Assembly (NCBI RefSeq): GCF_021173085.1 | Contig: NZ_CP076412.1 | Location: 1,302,001-1,366,000, forward strand | Origin: Ralstonia wenshanensis | Lineage (GTDB): Bacteria; Pseudomonadota; Gammaproteobacteria; Burkholderiales; Burkholderiaceae | DNA length: 64,000 nucleotides | Direction of reading: 5' to 3' | In this document: one piece after another, positions 27,179 to 36,245 of the stretch | Layout: every line of letters begins with the position of its first letter | Position numbering within the stretch: position 1 is the stretch's first letter | The notes under the pieces: model-generated | Database searches by the model: none | What the model was told of the DNA's origin: nothing | What the model saw: the letters and a program-made list of their open reading frames with translations, nothing else | Position numbers and translations under genes: made by a program

Positions 27179-27201
27179 GTCGGCGCGCGTGCGGGGCCGA
27201 C
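27179..27201. terminator. possible terminator hairpin after cadA
   Basis: GTCGGC / GCCGAC arms with an 11-nt loop lie between the cadA stop and the convergent DUF4139 gene. There is no T-tract, so support is weak. Confidence 0.3.
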
Positions 27202-27205
27202 GCGA

Positions 27206-28838
27206 TCAGCGCAGGCCTGTGATGCGCGCGTCCTTCGGATAGGTGATGAGGTAGTCAGCCGAGAAGCGCGCGCTCTCGCCGGCTGGAATCGTCTGCTCCC
27301 ACGCGATCACGCCAGGGCGGCGTTCCCAGTTGCGCTTGGCGGGTTCGGGCGAGAAGGTCGAGCGCACCTTGATATCGTCGGACTGGCTGACCGGCGTGGC
27401 TTTCAGGATCTGCACGTCGATCGCGTCGCGGTGTCGGTTACGTACCGTGTACAGCGCCGCCAATTGGCGCTCGTTGCGGTTGTCGAGCAGGCCCACACTG
27501 CGCTGGAAGGTCTTCGGCGCTTCCACCACCACGTTCACGAGATCGTCGCGCCCAAAGGGCAGCGTGACTTTCTGGTCTTCGCCTGCCGGATTCCACTGCG
27601 TGCTGCCCACTACCGCGCCGTCGCGGCGCAACTGCATGTTGCCGGCGGGCCAGATGCCTTGCGGGCGGTCCACCGTGGCGACCAGGTAGGCGGTGGCGTC
27701 CATGCGCGGCGTGCTTCGCGCGGCCAGCTTGGCGGGCAGCGTTTCGCTCGCCAACGTAAGGGTGACCTTCTGCGCGTCGGAGGGCAGCTCGGCCGCGCCC
27801 GGCACATCGAACTCGGTGGCAAACGCAGTCTGGACGGCGTTCACTTCGAACAGCGGTTCGCTATCGGCCTCGCGCTGCTCGTTGTTCCGGCCGATTCTGG
27901 CCTTCGGCGCGGGCGCCATCGCCGCTGCGGGTGCGGCCGGATAGGGCAGGGTTTGCGGTGGCGGTTGGATGTCCAATTGCCACGCATACGGTTCCGGCCC
28001 GCGCGGCGTGTTGCGCGGCTGGCCGGTCGACAGGCGCAGATGCACGCCCCGCCAGTCCTCGCCGGTGGATTGCGCAAGCGTGGCTTGCCGTTCCACAACG
28101 ACATTCGAACGCACTGAATCGACACTCGCCTGATAGGCCGGCCGCCAGCCCGCACGCGATGTCTGATAGCTCACGCGCAACTCACCGCCGCGCGGTGCCG
28201 CCACGGCAATGCGCACGGAGCGCAGCGTGCTGGACGCCGAGCCGTGCGTGCGTTGCAGCGCGTCGAGTTGCGCCTTCAATTCAGCGTCGCGCTTCTTCAG
28301 TTGTTCCTGGCGGGTAAAGACGTCTTGCGCGTTACGTGCCCGCGCGTCGGTCGCGCGGCCCAGCGTTGAAAAATCGGTGGCCGGTGCGCGGCCATCGCCG
28401 CCCGTGCGCTCGCTCACGGCCTTCAGGTAGCTGGCCGACAGCGCATTCGCCTGGATCTGCACGCCAAGTGCGGCGCGCTGGTCTTCCAGCGTGCGGATTT
28501 GCGTGTCCAGCGCCGTTCTCGCACAGCCACTGCCTTCGCTGGGAACGCTCTCCACGCGCACATCGCCCACGCGGATGCTGCTGTCGCCTTCCACGCGGAG
28601 GCTGTCTGCGTCGAACGTCATTGGCAGGCAGGTCAGTTCTACGCTGCGGGCGCCTGCGGCCACCGTGGGCCGTGCGCACGACGGTGGCGCTATCCGGATA
28701 CAACGTGACATCGGTGATGCGCGAAGGCGTCGCTGCCTGCGCCGTGACAGCCGCGGCAGACGCGATGGCGCCAAGCGCTGCGCATGCCACGCGTTGTTGA
28801 TGCTGGAATCGTGTTGCCGCAGCCGGTTTCGTCTTCAT
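27206..28838 (-). pseudogene. DUF4139 (mucoidy-inhibitor MuiA-like) protein gene with one frameshift
   Basis: Two overlapping minus-strand frames together make one protein of about 543 residues. The first, from ATG 28838, encodes a signal peptide and the DUF4140-type N-terminus (PSRITDVTLYPDSATVVRTAH). It then turns to non-homologous, Arg-rich sequence. The continuation (VAAGARSVELTCLPMTFDADSLRVEGD...) resumes in another frame and runs through the coiled linker and DUF4139 beta domain to 27206. Removing one G at about 28663-28664 restores the frame. The downstream frame is open and intact, so this is either a recent mutation or a base-call error. Function is unknown; the protein should be periplasmic. 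Confidence 0.75.
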
Positions 28839-28925
28839 CCGCCTCACCCACGTGTCGTGAAATGCGGCGAGTATCGCACGTCAAGGCGCACGTCAAAGTG
28901 ACGTGCCAGGCAGGGGAAAGACAGC

Positions 28926-29402
28926 TCAGCGATGCACGCCGCGAATATGCCGATGCGCGTGTTCGCCCTCGCCATGTTCATGGCTGTGGCCGTGATGATT
29001 GGCGGCGACGGGCTCTTCGTGCAGCGATTGCAGCACGCCGCACTCAGCCACCGAAGCGGCCGTCGTGCAGCGCTGCCCGATCGCCTCGATCTGGCCTTTG
29101 AGGTCGGTTAGCTCGGCAATGCGCGCTTCAACGTGACGCAGGTGTTCGTCCAGCAGGTTGTTGATCTCTTCGCACGACGCCTGCGGGTTGGCCTGCAGTT
29201 CGAGCAGGCGGCGGATTTCCGTATGCGCCATGTCGAGCGACCGGCACTTCGCAATGAAGGCCAACTGCTCGACATGCTCGGGTGTGTAGACGCGGTAGTT
29301 GTTGGCGGCGCGCGCAGCCGGAGGCAGCAGGCCCTGCGCTTCATAGAAGCGGATGGTCTCGATGCTGATGCCCGTACGCTGGGCGAGTTCGCCAATTTTC
29401 AT
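28926..29402 (-). CDS. cadR: Cd(II)/Pb(II)-responsive MerR-family regulator
   Basis: A 158-residue MerR protein with an N-terminal winged HTH (MKIGELAQRTGISIETIRFYE), a dimerisation helix, and Cys77, Cys112 and Cys121, matching the three-cysteine metal site of CadR/PbrR. The C-terminus is His-rich (HHGHSHEHGEGEHAH), a known CadR feature. ATG 29402 gives the family start. It lies 17 bp downstream of the DUF326 gene. Its expected target is the 19-bp-spacer promoter at 24772-24802. Confidence 0.9.
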   Translation of the reverse strand: MKIGELAQRTGISIETIRFYEAQGLLPPAARAANNYRVYTPEHVEQLAFIAKCRSLDMAHTEIRRLLELQANPQASCEEINNLLDEHLRHVEARIAELTDLKGQIEAIGQRCTTAASVAECGVLQSLHEEPVAANHHGHSHEHGEGEHAHRHIRGVHR

Positions 29403-29419
29403 ACGCGTTGAAAAAAGAA

Positions 29420-29806
29420 TCAGAAAACAGTCGGCTCCGCGGTGACCGCTTCGACGCCAGCGACTTTCAGGCAGGCGTCCATGCAGGCGCGGCAGGCCGT
29501 TGCGCAGGCGCTGCAATGGCCTTGGCCGTGATGATCGCATTCTTCCGCGCATTGGGAGCAGATCTCGGCGCAGTCTTCGAGAAGCAGGTCTGCGAATTCG
29601 CTGTTGCGCTCCAGGAATTTGCGCGTGAGGGCACAGTATTCCGCGCAATCCGTGCACACGCTGATGCAGCGGGCCATGGCTTCAGCGTGGCCATTCTTGC
29701 CGCATTCCGTCGCGCAATGAGTGCAAGCGGCCTCGCATGCCTGCAGCGCCTGGATCACACTGGCAAAACGCTTGGCATTCTCTTTCGCGGTCGGACGAGT
29801 GGTCAT
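29420..29806 (-). CDS. four-helix-bundle copper-binding protein (DUF326)
   Basis: A 128-residue Cys-rich protein with repeated CxxxCxxCxxxC-like motifs on four helices: CEAACTHCATEC, CISVCTDCAEYC, CAEICSQCAEEC and CSACATACRAC. This is the DUF326/Csp-like pattern seen in copper storage or metal-buffering proteins. No signal peptide is visible, so it is likely cytosolic. ATG 29806 is preceded by AGGAG. It is co-oriented with and directly upstream of cadR, so it belongs to the metal-response group; which metal it binds in vivo is not decided by sequence. Confidence 0.85.
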   Translation of the reverse strand: MTTRPTAKENAKRFASVIQALQACEAACTHCATECGKNGHAEAMARCISVCTDCAEYCALTRKFLERNSEFADLLLEDCAEICSQCAEECDHHGQGHCSACATACRACMDACLKVAGVEAVTAEPTVF

Positions 29807-29933
29807 GTCGGTTCTCCTGTGGCAGTGGATGTGCACGCGGGCGCGCTTGGAAAGGGATGAGCCCGGGCGCGGCCCGAGACTCATCTTTCCAATTTAGCAA
29901 CTCGCGCTCCACTGTGTGAGCCCGACTTGTGCG

Positions 29934-31646
29934 TTACACCGCTTGCGCCTCGCTTTTGCCGCTGCGCAGCATGCTGCTACCGGCGCGTGCGATCAGGCGA
30001 TTGACCCCGCCCACCACGGCGCGAATCGACGCGGTGGTCAGGTTGGCATCCACGCCCACGCCGAATACGCTGCCCGCCACGTCCGGTGCAGCCATTTCTG
30101 CAAATGCGATGGCATCGGCATTGGCGCCCTGGCCCAGCGCACGTTCTTCGTAATGATGGATTGACACGGGGGACGCCAGCACGTGCGACAGCGCATGCAC
30201 CAGCGCATCGAGCGGCCCGTTGCCGCTGCCTTCGCAAATGTGCTCGCGGTCAGCGATGTTGACGACCAGGCGGATGTGCTGGCTGCCGTCATCGCGCTCG
30301 GTCAGGCGGTGCGATACGTAGCCGATCGCGCCGTCGCCGCGCAGATAGGTCTGCTGAAACAGCGCCCAGATGTCGGCGCCCGTGGCTTCGCGGCCGCTCT
30401 CATCGGTCAACTGCTGCACGGTGCTGCTGAACTCCACCTGCAGGCGGCGCGGCATGGCCACGCCATAGCCGGATTCCAGCAGATAGGCGATGCCGCCCTT
30501 GCCCGACTGGCTGTTCACGCGAATGATCGAGTCATACGTGCGGCCCACGTCGGCCGGGTCGATGGGCAGGTAGGGCATTTCCCACAGCGCATCGGGCTTC
30601 TGCACCGCAAAGCCCTTCTTGATGGCGTCCTGGTGCGAGCCCGAGAACGCCGTGAACACCAGGTCGCCCACGTACGGGTGACGCGGATGCACCGGCAGCT
30701 GTGTGCAGTCTTCGCAGGTCCGTGCCACGTCATTGATGTGCGAGAAATCCAGCTCCGGATCCACGCCTTGCGAATACAGGTTCAGCGCCAGCGTGACGAG
30801 ATCCACGTTGCCCGTGCGCTCGCCATTGCCGAACAGGCAGCCTTCCACGCGGTCGGCGCCCGCCATCACCGCCAGTTCAGCGGCTGCCACGGCCGTGCCG
30901 CGGTCATTGTGCGGATGCACGGAGAGGATGATCGAATCGCGGCGCGCCAGGTTGCGATGCATCCATTCGATCTGGTCTGCGTAGATGTTTGGCGTGGCCA
31001 TCTCCACCGTGGCGGGCAGGTTGAAGATGATCTTGTGCTCGGGCGTCGGCTCCCAGACCTCGGTCACCGCGTTGCACACCTCCAGCGCGAAATCCAGTTC
31101 GGTGCCGCTGAAGACTTCGGGGCTGTATTGGTACGTCCACTGCGTCTCGGGCATCGTCTGAGCAATCTCGCGGATCAGCTTGGCGCTTTGCACGGCAATG
31201 CGCTTGACGCCCTCGCGGTCGGTGTTGAACACCGTGCGGCGGAACACCGGCGCGGTTGCGTTGTAGACGTGGATGATGGCGCGTTTGGCACCGCGCAGCG
31301 ATTCCATCGTGCGGCGGATCAGGTCTTCGCGTGCCTGCGTGAGCACTTCGATGGCCACGCCGTCGGGGATGTGTCCACCCTCGATCAGCTCGCGCACAAA
31401 ATCAAAATCGGTTTGAGAGGCGGCGGGGAAAGCGGCTTCGATTTCCTTGAAACCGATCTGCACGAGCATCTTGAACATGCGCATCTTGCGCTCGGCGTTC
31501 ATGGGCTCGAACAAGGCCTGATTGCCATCGCGCAGGTCCGTGCTCATCCAGATCGGGGCACGGGTGATCGTCTTGTTGGGCCAAGTGCGATCGGCGAGGG
31601 CGATGGCGGGGAAGGGGCGGTACTTGGTGGCGGGGTTCTTCAACAT
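29934..31646 (-). CDS. leuA: 2-isopropylmalate synthase (long form)
   Basis: A 570-residue enzyme of the DRE-TIM metallolyase family that condenses acetyl-CoA with 2-oxoisovalerate in leucine synthesis. Visible features are [15 protein letters not shown] (substrate and metal site), [16 protein letters not shown] with the metal-binding His pair, [11 protein letters not shown], and a C-terminal leucine-sensing LeuA dimer domain (about 430-570). ATG 31646 is the family start ([13 protein letters not shown]). It lies downstream of a 374-nt leader encoding a Leu-rich peptide, consistent with leucine-sensitive attenuation. Confidence 0.95.
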   Translation of the reverse strand: MLKNPATKYRPFPAIALADRTWPNKTITRAPIWMSTDLRDGNQALFEPMNAERKMRMFKMLVQIGFKEIEAAFPAASQTDFDFVRELIEGGHIPDGVAIEVLTQAREDLIRRTMESLRGAKRAIIHVYNATAPVFRRTVFNTDREGVKRIAVQSAKLIREIAQTMPETQWTYQYSPEVFSGTELDFALEVCNAVTEVWEPTPEHKIIFNLPATVEMATPNIYADQIEWMHRNLARRDSIILSVHPHNDRGTAVAAAELAVMAGADRVEGCLFGNGERTGNVDLVTLALNLYSQGVDPELDFSHINDVARTCEDCTQLPVHPRHPYVGDLVFTAFSGSHQDAIKKGFAVQKPDALWEMPYLPIDPADVGRTYDSIIRVNSQSGKGGIAYLLESGYGVAMPRRLQVEFSSTVQQLTDESGREATGADIWALFQQTYLRGDGAIGYVSHRLTERDDGSQHIRLVVNIADREHICEGSGNGPLDALVHALSHVLASPVSIHHYEERALGQGANADAIAFAEMAAPDVAGSVFGVGVDANLTTASIRAVVGGVNRLIARAGSSMLRSGKSEAQAV

Positions 31647-32020
31647 GGTGAGTGCGTCCTGTGAGATCGAGATCGGTTTCGTACAACGGGGACGGCCGCG
31701 CGGGCGGCGTCCGGGGTGGCCGGAATCGGGTTCGGGATGTGGCGGCCAGACAGCCACGGGCGCGTGGTCTGGCAACCGGTCGGTAGTCGTAGCGAAAGCG
31801 GGATCGAGGCGGGCATGAGAGGCTCCAACGATTCGGCGCACGGACTGCGCCACACACAAGGCCCGTCGCCGCTTAGGGCACGGACCGGTCAAACACCGGA
31901 ACGAGGGGGAAAGAGAGGTCTACGCGCTTACACGCGTAGTAGAGAAGCGGATAGCAGACCGCGCACGCACAAGAGGGTGCGGGCAGGAGCGGTACGGAGG
32001 GTGGTCTGCTGAAAATGCAT
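31647..32020 (-). promoter_or_regulatory. leuA leader region (attenuator candidate)
   Basis: This transcribed leader carries the Leu-rich peptide, a perfect CTACGCG-N6-CGCGTAG hairpin (31920-31939) that overlaps the peptide's last codons and stop, and a second hairpin, GGCGCA-N5-TGCGCC (31835-31851), downstream. I see no U-tract terminator, so the downstream switch could be Rho-dependent or act on translation. Otherwise it holds no gene. Confidence 0.65.
31928..32020 (-). CDS. leuL: leu leader peptide (30 residues, Leu-rich)
   Basis: A 30-codon frame, MHFQQTTLRT at its N-terminus and ending LLCVRGLLSASLLRV, with seven Leu residues, six of them as three pairs. Three of the last four Leu codons are CTA, which is very rare in this G+C-rich DNA, and TTG is also used, a signature of attenuator control codons. 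No Shine-Dalgarno sequence precedes the ATG. The predicted promoter places +1 at the A of ATG, so it is likely a leaderless leader peptide, as described for trpE leaders in alpha-proteobacteria. Confidence 0.75.
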   Translation of the reverse strand: MHFQQTTLRTAPARTLLCVRGLLSASLLRV

Positions 32021-32026
32021 TTGGCG

Positions 32027-32056
32027 ATAGTGATGGGGAAGGCCGGGGGCTGTCAA
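32027..32056 (-). promoter_or_regulatory. sigma-70-like promoter for the leu leader
   Basis: On the minus strand, a perfect -35 TTGACA (32056-32051) is followed after 18 bp by CACTAT (32032-32027). This places +1 at about 32020, the first base of the leader peptide. It shares the 253-bp divergent region with the molybdenum hydroxylase genes. Confidence 0.6.
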
Positions 32057-32273
32057 GTTGCTTTGGCGGATGGAGGTTGGTTTTTTGGGGCAGATGAAAC
32101 ACCAGATCCAAAGCCAACGAAAACGTGTGCTGCCCGCCAGAAGCCATGTGACGTGGGCGCCAGCAGAACCCATCCGAACCTGCTTTAATACACCCCGTCC
32201 ATGCCGCCAGCCCGCTATGTCAAGGGCTTTATAACGGCAAGACCCCCTCACGCCCCACAAGGAGAATCCCCCA

Positions 32274-32732
32274 ATGGTCACGTTGAACATCAACGGCAAA
32301 CCAGTGGAAGTTGATGCTGATCCGTCGACGCCGCTGCTCTGGGCGCTGCGCGACAACCTCGGTCTGACTGGCACGAAATTCGGTTGCGGTGTCGCATCGT
32401 GCGGCGCCTGCACGGTGCACCTGAACGGCCAGCCCACGCGCAGCTGCGTGCTGCCGATCTCTGCGGTGGCCGGCCAGCAGATCACCACGTCCGAACATAT
32501 CGCCGATGACAAGGTCGGCAAGGCCGTGCTCGACGCCTGGGTCAAGCACGACGTGGCGCAATGCGGCTACTGCCAGAGCGGCCAGATGATGAGCGCGGTG
32601 GGTTTGCTGCGCACCAAGAAGAAGCCGACCGACGCCGATATCGACAGCGCGATGGCCGGCAACCTGTGCCGTTGCGCAACGTACCAACGCATTCGCGCGG
32701 CCATTCACGACGCAGCGAAATCGCTGGCCTGA
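32274..32732 (+). CDS. (2Fe-2S)-binding small subunit of a molybdenum hydroxylase (IorA-like)
   Basis: A 152-residue protein of the isoquinoline-1-oxidoreductase alpha / aldehyde-oxidase type. The N-terminal plant-ferredoxin cluster is GCGVASCGACTVHLNG, and the C-terminal four-helix cluster is CGYCQSGQM ... NLCRCATY, giving two [2Fe-2S] centres. AAGGAGA precedes the start. It is 20 bp upstream of the catalytic subunit gene. No FAD subunit is encoded nearby, as expected for periplasmic IorAB-type enzymes, which pass electrons to cytochromes. Confidence 0.88.
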   Translation: MVTLNINGKPVEVDADPSTPLLWALRDNLGLTGTKFGCGVASCGACTVHLNGQPTRSCVLPISAVAGQQITTSEHIADDKVGKAVLDAWVKHDVAQCGYCQSGQMMSAVGLLRTKKKPTDADIDSAMAGNLCRCATYQRIRAAIHDAAKSLA

Positions 32733-32752
32733 ACCCCACCGGAGAATTCACG

Positions 32753-34996
32753 ATGCGTATTCGAAATCTTGAAGCGCTGGCCGGTGGCGGCGCGCAACAT
32801 CAACCGGCGTCTGCGGATGCCGGGTCGGCCACGTTTGATCGCCGCAGCTTTCTGAAACTCACGACGCTGGCGGGCGGCGGTCTGGCGCTGGGTGTGGCGC
32901 CGATGCTGGCCGGAGCGCAGGACGCCAAGGCCAAGCCGCCCTCGCCGCCGCAGGCGTTCATCATCATTGCGCCGGACAACACTGTCACCGTGGCGGTCAA
33001 CCGGCTCGAGTTCGGTCAGGGCGTGCACACGGCATTGCCGATGGCGCTGGCCGAAGAACTCGACGTGGATTGGCGCAACGTGCGTGGCATGCTCGCGCCC
33101 GCGGGCGATCCGTACAAGGACCCGGGCTTCGGTATCCAGATGACGGGCGGCTCGACGGCGCTGAACCACTCGTTCCAGCAATACCGCGAACTGGGCGGTC
33201 GCGCGCGTGCCATGTTGATCTCGGCGGCGGCCGAGCGCTGGAAGGTCGATCCGTCCACATGCCGCACGGCCAACGGCGTGGTTACGTCGGGCAGCCACCG
33301 CGCTACGTACGGCGAGCTTGCACAGGCCGCGATGGCGCTGCCGGTGCCGGCCCAGGTCACGCTGAAGAACCCGTCGCAGTTCCGCATTGTCGGCAAGCCG
33401 ACGCCGCGCCTGGATGCGCGCGCAAAGCTCGACAGCTCGCTCAAGTTTGGCCTCGACACGCGCCTGCCCAACATGAAGGTCGCCGTGCTGGCGCGCCCGC
33501 CGCGCTTTGGCGGCAAGGTGGCCAAGTACGACGCGGCTGCGGCCAAGGCGGTGAAGGGCGTGGTCGATGTGCTGCAGATCCCGACCGACCGTGGCGGCAC
33601 GGGCGTGGCCGTGATTGCTGACGGCTATTGGCCCGCCAAGCAGGGCCGTGACGCGCTGCAGGTCACGTGGGAAGACGCCGGCTCGACGGTGTCGACGCCC
33701 GCGCTGATGGCGGAATACAAGAAGCTCGCCGGCCAGCCCGGCACCGTGGCCAAAGCCGCGGATATGAGCGCCATCCAATCCGCCGCAACGCGCATCCAGG
33801 CCGACTACGAATTTCCGTACCTCGCGCACGCGCCAATGGAGCCGCTGAACTGCACGATCGATCTGCAGAAAGACGGTGGCAAGACCACGGGCGCGAAGGT
33901 GTGGGTCGGCTCGCAATTCCAGACCATCGACCAGGGAGCCATCGCCAAGGTACTCGGCGTATCGCCCGAGAAGATCGAGCTGAACACGATGATGGCGGGC
34001 GGCGGTTTTGGCCGGCGCGCGATCACCACGTCGGACTACGTGGTGGAAGCGGCCAACGTGGCGAAGGCCTATGCGGCGGCCGGGCACAACGGCCCCGTCA
34101 AGGTGATCTGGAGCCGCGAAGACGACATCCGCGGCGGCTACTACCGCCCGATGCATCTGCACCGTGTCAACGTGGGCGTGGACAACAGCGGCAAGGTCGT
34201 CGGCTGGGACCACGTGATCGTCGGTCAGTCGATCCTCAAGGGCACGCCGTTCGAAGCCTTCATGGTCAAGAACGGTGTGGACGAGACCATGGTCGAGGGC
34301 GTGGTCGAAAACGACTACGGCTTCCCGATGCAGCTGACGGTGCACCATCCGGACGTGAACGTGCCGGTGCTGTGGTGGCGTTCCGTGGGCCACACGCATA
34401 CGGCGTACGTGATGGAAACGATGGTCGATGAGGTTGCGCATGCAGCCAAGCAGGACCCGGTCGCTTTCCGTCTCGCGCGCTTTACCGGCAAGGAACATGA
34501 GCGCCATCGCGCCGCACTGCAACTCGCCGTCGACAAGTCCGGCTACGGCAAGCGCAAGCTGCCCAAGGGCCAGGCCTGGGGCGTGGCGGTGCATGCGTCG
34601 TTCGAGTCGGTGGTGGCGTATGTGGTGGAGGTGTCGGTCGACCAGGGCAAGCCGCGCGTGCATCGTGTCACCGCAGGCGTGCATGCCAACCGCGTGGTCA
34701 ACCCGATGGGTGCGGAAGCGCAGATCCAGGGCGCTTGCGTGTTCGGCCTGGCGATGATCCAGCCCGGCTTTGCCATCGACATCGAAAACGGTGCCACCAA
34801 GAACAGCAACTTCACCGACTTCCCGCCCGTGCGCATGCCGGACGCGCCGCCGGTGAACGTGTTCTTCGTGCCGTCGGAAGACAACCCGACCGGACTGGGC
34901 GAGCCTGGCACGCCGCCGATTGCACCGGCGGTGGCCAACGCGCTGTTCACCCTGACCGGCAAGCGTCAGCGCAAGCTGCCGTTCGATACGGTGTGA
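32753..34996 (+). CDS. molybdopterin-binding catalytic subunit of a molybdenum hydroxylase (IorB-like)
   Basis: A 747-residue xanthine-dehydrogenase-family subunit with a twin-arginine signal (DRRSFLKLTTLAGGG, Arg30-Arg31) directing the folded enzyme to the periplasm. Family motifs include EFGQGVHTALPMALAEEL, GGGFGRRA and, near the C-terminus, GLGEPGTPPIAPAVANAL with the conserved active-site Glu. ATG 32753 follows GGAG. The substrate may be an aldehyde or N-heterocycle and is not determinable here. A cytochrome subunit often found with such enzymes is absent from the neighbourhood. Confidence 0.88.
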   Translation: MRIRNLEALAGGGAQHQPASADAGSATFDRRSFLKLTTLAGGGLALGVAPMLAGAQDAKAKPPSPPQAFIIIAPDNTVTVAVNRLEFGQGVHTALPMALAEELDVDWRNVRGMLAPAGDPYKDPGFGIQMTGGSTALNHSFQQYRELGGRARAMLISAAAERWKVDPSTCRTANGVVTSGSHRATYGELAQAAMALPVPAQVTLKNPSQFRIVGKPTPRLDARAKLDSSLKFGLDTRLPNMKVAVLARPPRFGGKVAKYDAAAAKAVKGVVDVLQIPTDRGGTGVAVIADGYWPAKQGRDALQVTWEDAGSTVSTPALMAEYKKLAGQPGTVAKAADMSAIQSAATRIQADYEFPYLAHAPMEPLNCTIDLQKDGGKTTGAKVWVGSQFQTIDQGAIAKVLGVSPEKIELNTMMAGGGFGRRAITTSDYVVEAANVAKAYAAAGHNGPVKVIWSREDDIRGGYYRPMHLHRVNVGVDNSGKVVGWDHVIVGQSILKGTPFEAFMVKNGVDETMVEGVVENDYGFPMQLTVHHPDVNVPVLWWRSVGHTHTAYVMETMVDEVAHAAKQDPVAFRLARFTGKEHERHRAALQLAVDKSGYGKRKLPKGQAWGVAVHASFESVVAYVVEVSVDQGKPRVHRVTAGVHANRVVNPMGAEAQIQGACVFGLAMIQPGFAIDIENGATKNSNFTDFPPVRMPDAPPVNVFFVPSEDNPTGLGEPGTPPIAPAVANALFTLTGKRQRKLPFDTV

Positions 34997-35138
34997 TTGT
35001 CATCATCGCGTGATGAGATAGAAGCCGGTATGCAGTGATGTGTGCCGGCTTTCTTGTTCTTGCAGCCTCATATCCCCCAGTATTGCGGACCGATTCTTGC
35101 GTCCGCGGTTGCGTTGTTCACCCCCGGAGGAGCATGTC

Positions 35139-35573
35139 ATGGCATTGAATATTCTGTACACCGCCCACGCCAAGGCCACAGGCGGCCGCAACGGCCACAC
35201 GCAAACCGAAGACGGCCAGGTCTCGCACGACCTGTCGGTGCCCAAGGCCATGGGCGGCCCCGGCAAGCCCAACACCACCACGCCCGAAGACCTCTTTGCC
35301 GCCGGCTATGCCGCTTGCTTTGGCTCGGCGTGCGACTTTGTCGCCAAGAGCATGCTCAAGCTGAATCCGAGCAATATCGAGATCCACTGCGATGTGGGGA
35401 TCGGTACGCGCGATGAAGGCGGTTTTGGCTTGAAGGTGGGGCTGACCGCACGGATCAGCGGGCTGGCGCAAGCCGATGCCGAGAAGCTGGTGGCCCAGGC
35501 ACATCAGGTCTGCCCGTATTCGAACGCCACGCGTAACAACGTGGAAGTCATGCTCAAGACCGAGGTGGTCTGA
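35139..35573 (+). CDS. ohr: organic hydroperoxide resistance protein (Ohr/OsmC family)
   Basis: A 144-residue thiol peroxidase. The reactive Cys is in GYAACFGSACDFV and the resolving Cys in QVCPYSNATRNNVEV, the Ohr subtype pattern. Ohr reduces fatty-acid and alkyl hydroperoxides. ATG 35139 sits about 6 nt after GGAGGAG; an out-of-frame ATG lies 5 bp earlier. The stop overlaps the next start as TGATG, coupling it to the MocA-like gene. No OhrR regulator is encoded nearby. Confidence 0.9.
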   Translation: MALNILYTAHAKATGGRNGHTQTEDGQVSHDLSVPKAMGGPGKPNTTTPEDLFAAGYAACFGSACDFVAKSMLKLNPSNIEIHCDVGIGTRDEGGFGLKVGLTARISGLAQADAEKLVAQAHQVCPYSNATRNNVEVMLKTEVV

Positions 35574-36169
35574 TGCCGCAGCGGCCTGTTGTTGGTGTGT
35601 TGCTGGCCGCAGGCCGCGGCAGCCGGTTCGATGCGGCGGGCGTGGCCAACAAGCTGCTCGCGCCGCTGCCCGATAGAACCGCCGTGGCGGTGCAGGCCGC
35701 GCGGCACCTGTTGCAGGCCTTGGGCGATGTGGTGGCGGTGGTGCCTGCCGCTGCCACGCACGGCGCGCAGGTCGAGCAGTTGGCCGCATTGTTGGCCGAG
35801 GCCGGCTGCGAAGTCTTGCGCTGTCCCGATGCTGCACGTGGCATGGGTGCCAGCCTGGCTGCCGGTGTGGCCGCGCGCCCGCAAGCCGGCGGGTGGGTCA
35901 TCGCGCTGGCCGACATGCCGTGGATTGCACCCGAGACCATCACTCAAGTTGCCAACGCACTCGACTCGCACTCTTGCGTTGCGCCCTTTCACGCCGGGCA
36001 GCGGGGCCACCCCATCGGCTTCGGCGCCGACTTCTTCGCAGGGCTGACATCGCTCGACGGCGACGAGGGCGCGCGGCGACTGATCGATCCCCCCAAGCTC
36101 ATCCGCATCGAGACCGATGACGCCGGCATCCTGCGCGACGTCGATACGCCGGCCGATCTGGCCCCGTGA
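35573..36169 (+). CDS. MocA-like nucleotidyltransferase (molybdenum cofactor cytidylyltransferase family)
   Basis: A 198-residue GT-A-fold NTP transferase. The N-terminal signature VLLAAGRGSRF is followed by NKLLAPLP, ADMPW (metal-binding Asp) and GHPIGFG. MocA adds CMP to molybdopterin to make MCD, the cofactor used by xanthine-oxidase-family enzymes, so the position 0.6 kb after the IorAB-like genes makes sense. 2-C-methylerythritol-type or MobA-type activity is less likely given the short length and context. Confidence 0.83.
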   Translation: MPQRPVVGVLLAAGRGSRFDAAGVANKLLAPLPDRTAVAVQAARHLLQALGDVVAVVPAAATHGAQVEQLAALLAEAGCEVLRCPDAARGMGASLAAGVAARPQAGGWVIALADMPWIAPETITQVANALDSHSCVAPFHAGQRGHPIGFGADFFAGLTSLDGDEGARRLIDPPKLIRIETDDAGILRDVDTPADLAP

Positions 36170-36184
36170 TCTAACGGGATTGAC

Positions 36185-36245
36185 TCACAACGAGGCGCCG
36201 CCGCAGATCACGATCTGCTGACCGGTGAGATCGTCATGATCGGAT
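36185..36245 (-). pseudogene. remnant of a short-chain dehydrogenase C-terminus
   Basis: About 20 codons read ...SDHDDLTGQQIVICGGASL and then stop, which looks like the last residues of an SDR protein (the TGQxIxxxGG tail). Upstream the similarity ends at once, with no SDR core, so it appears to be a degraded end of a deleted gene. The match is short and by eye only. Confidence 0.4.
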
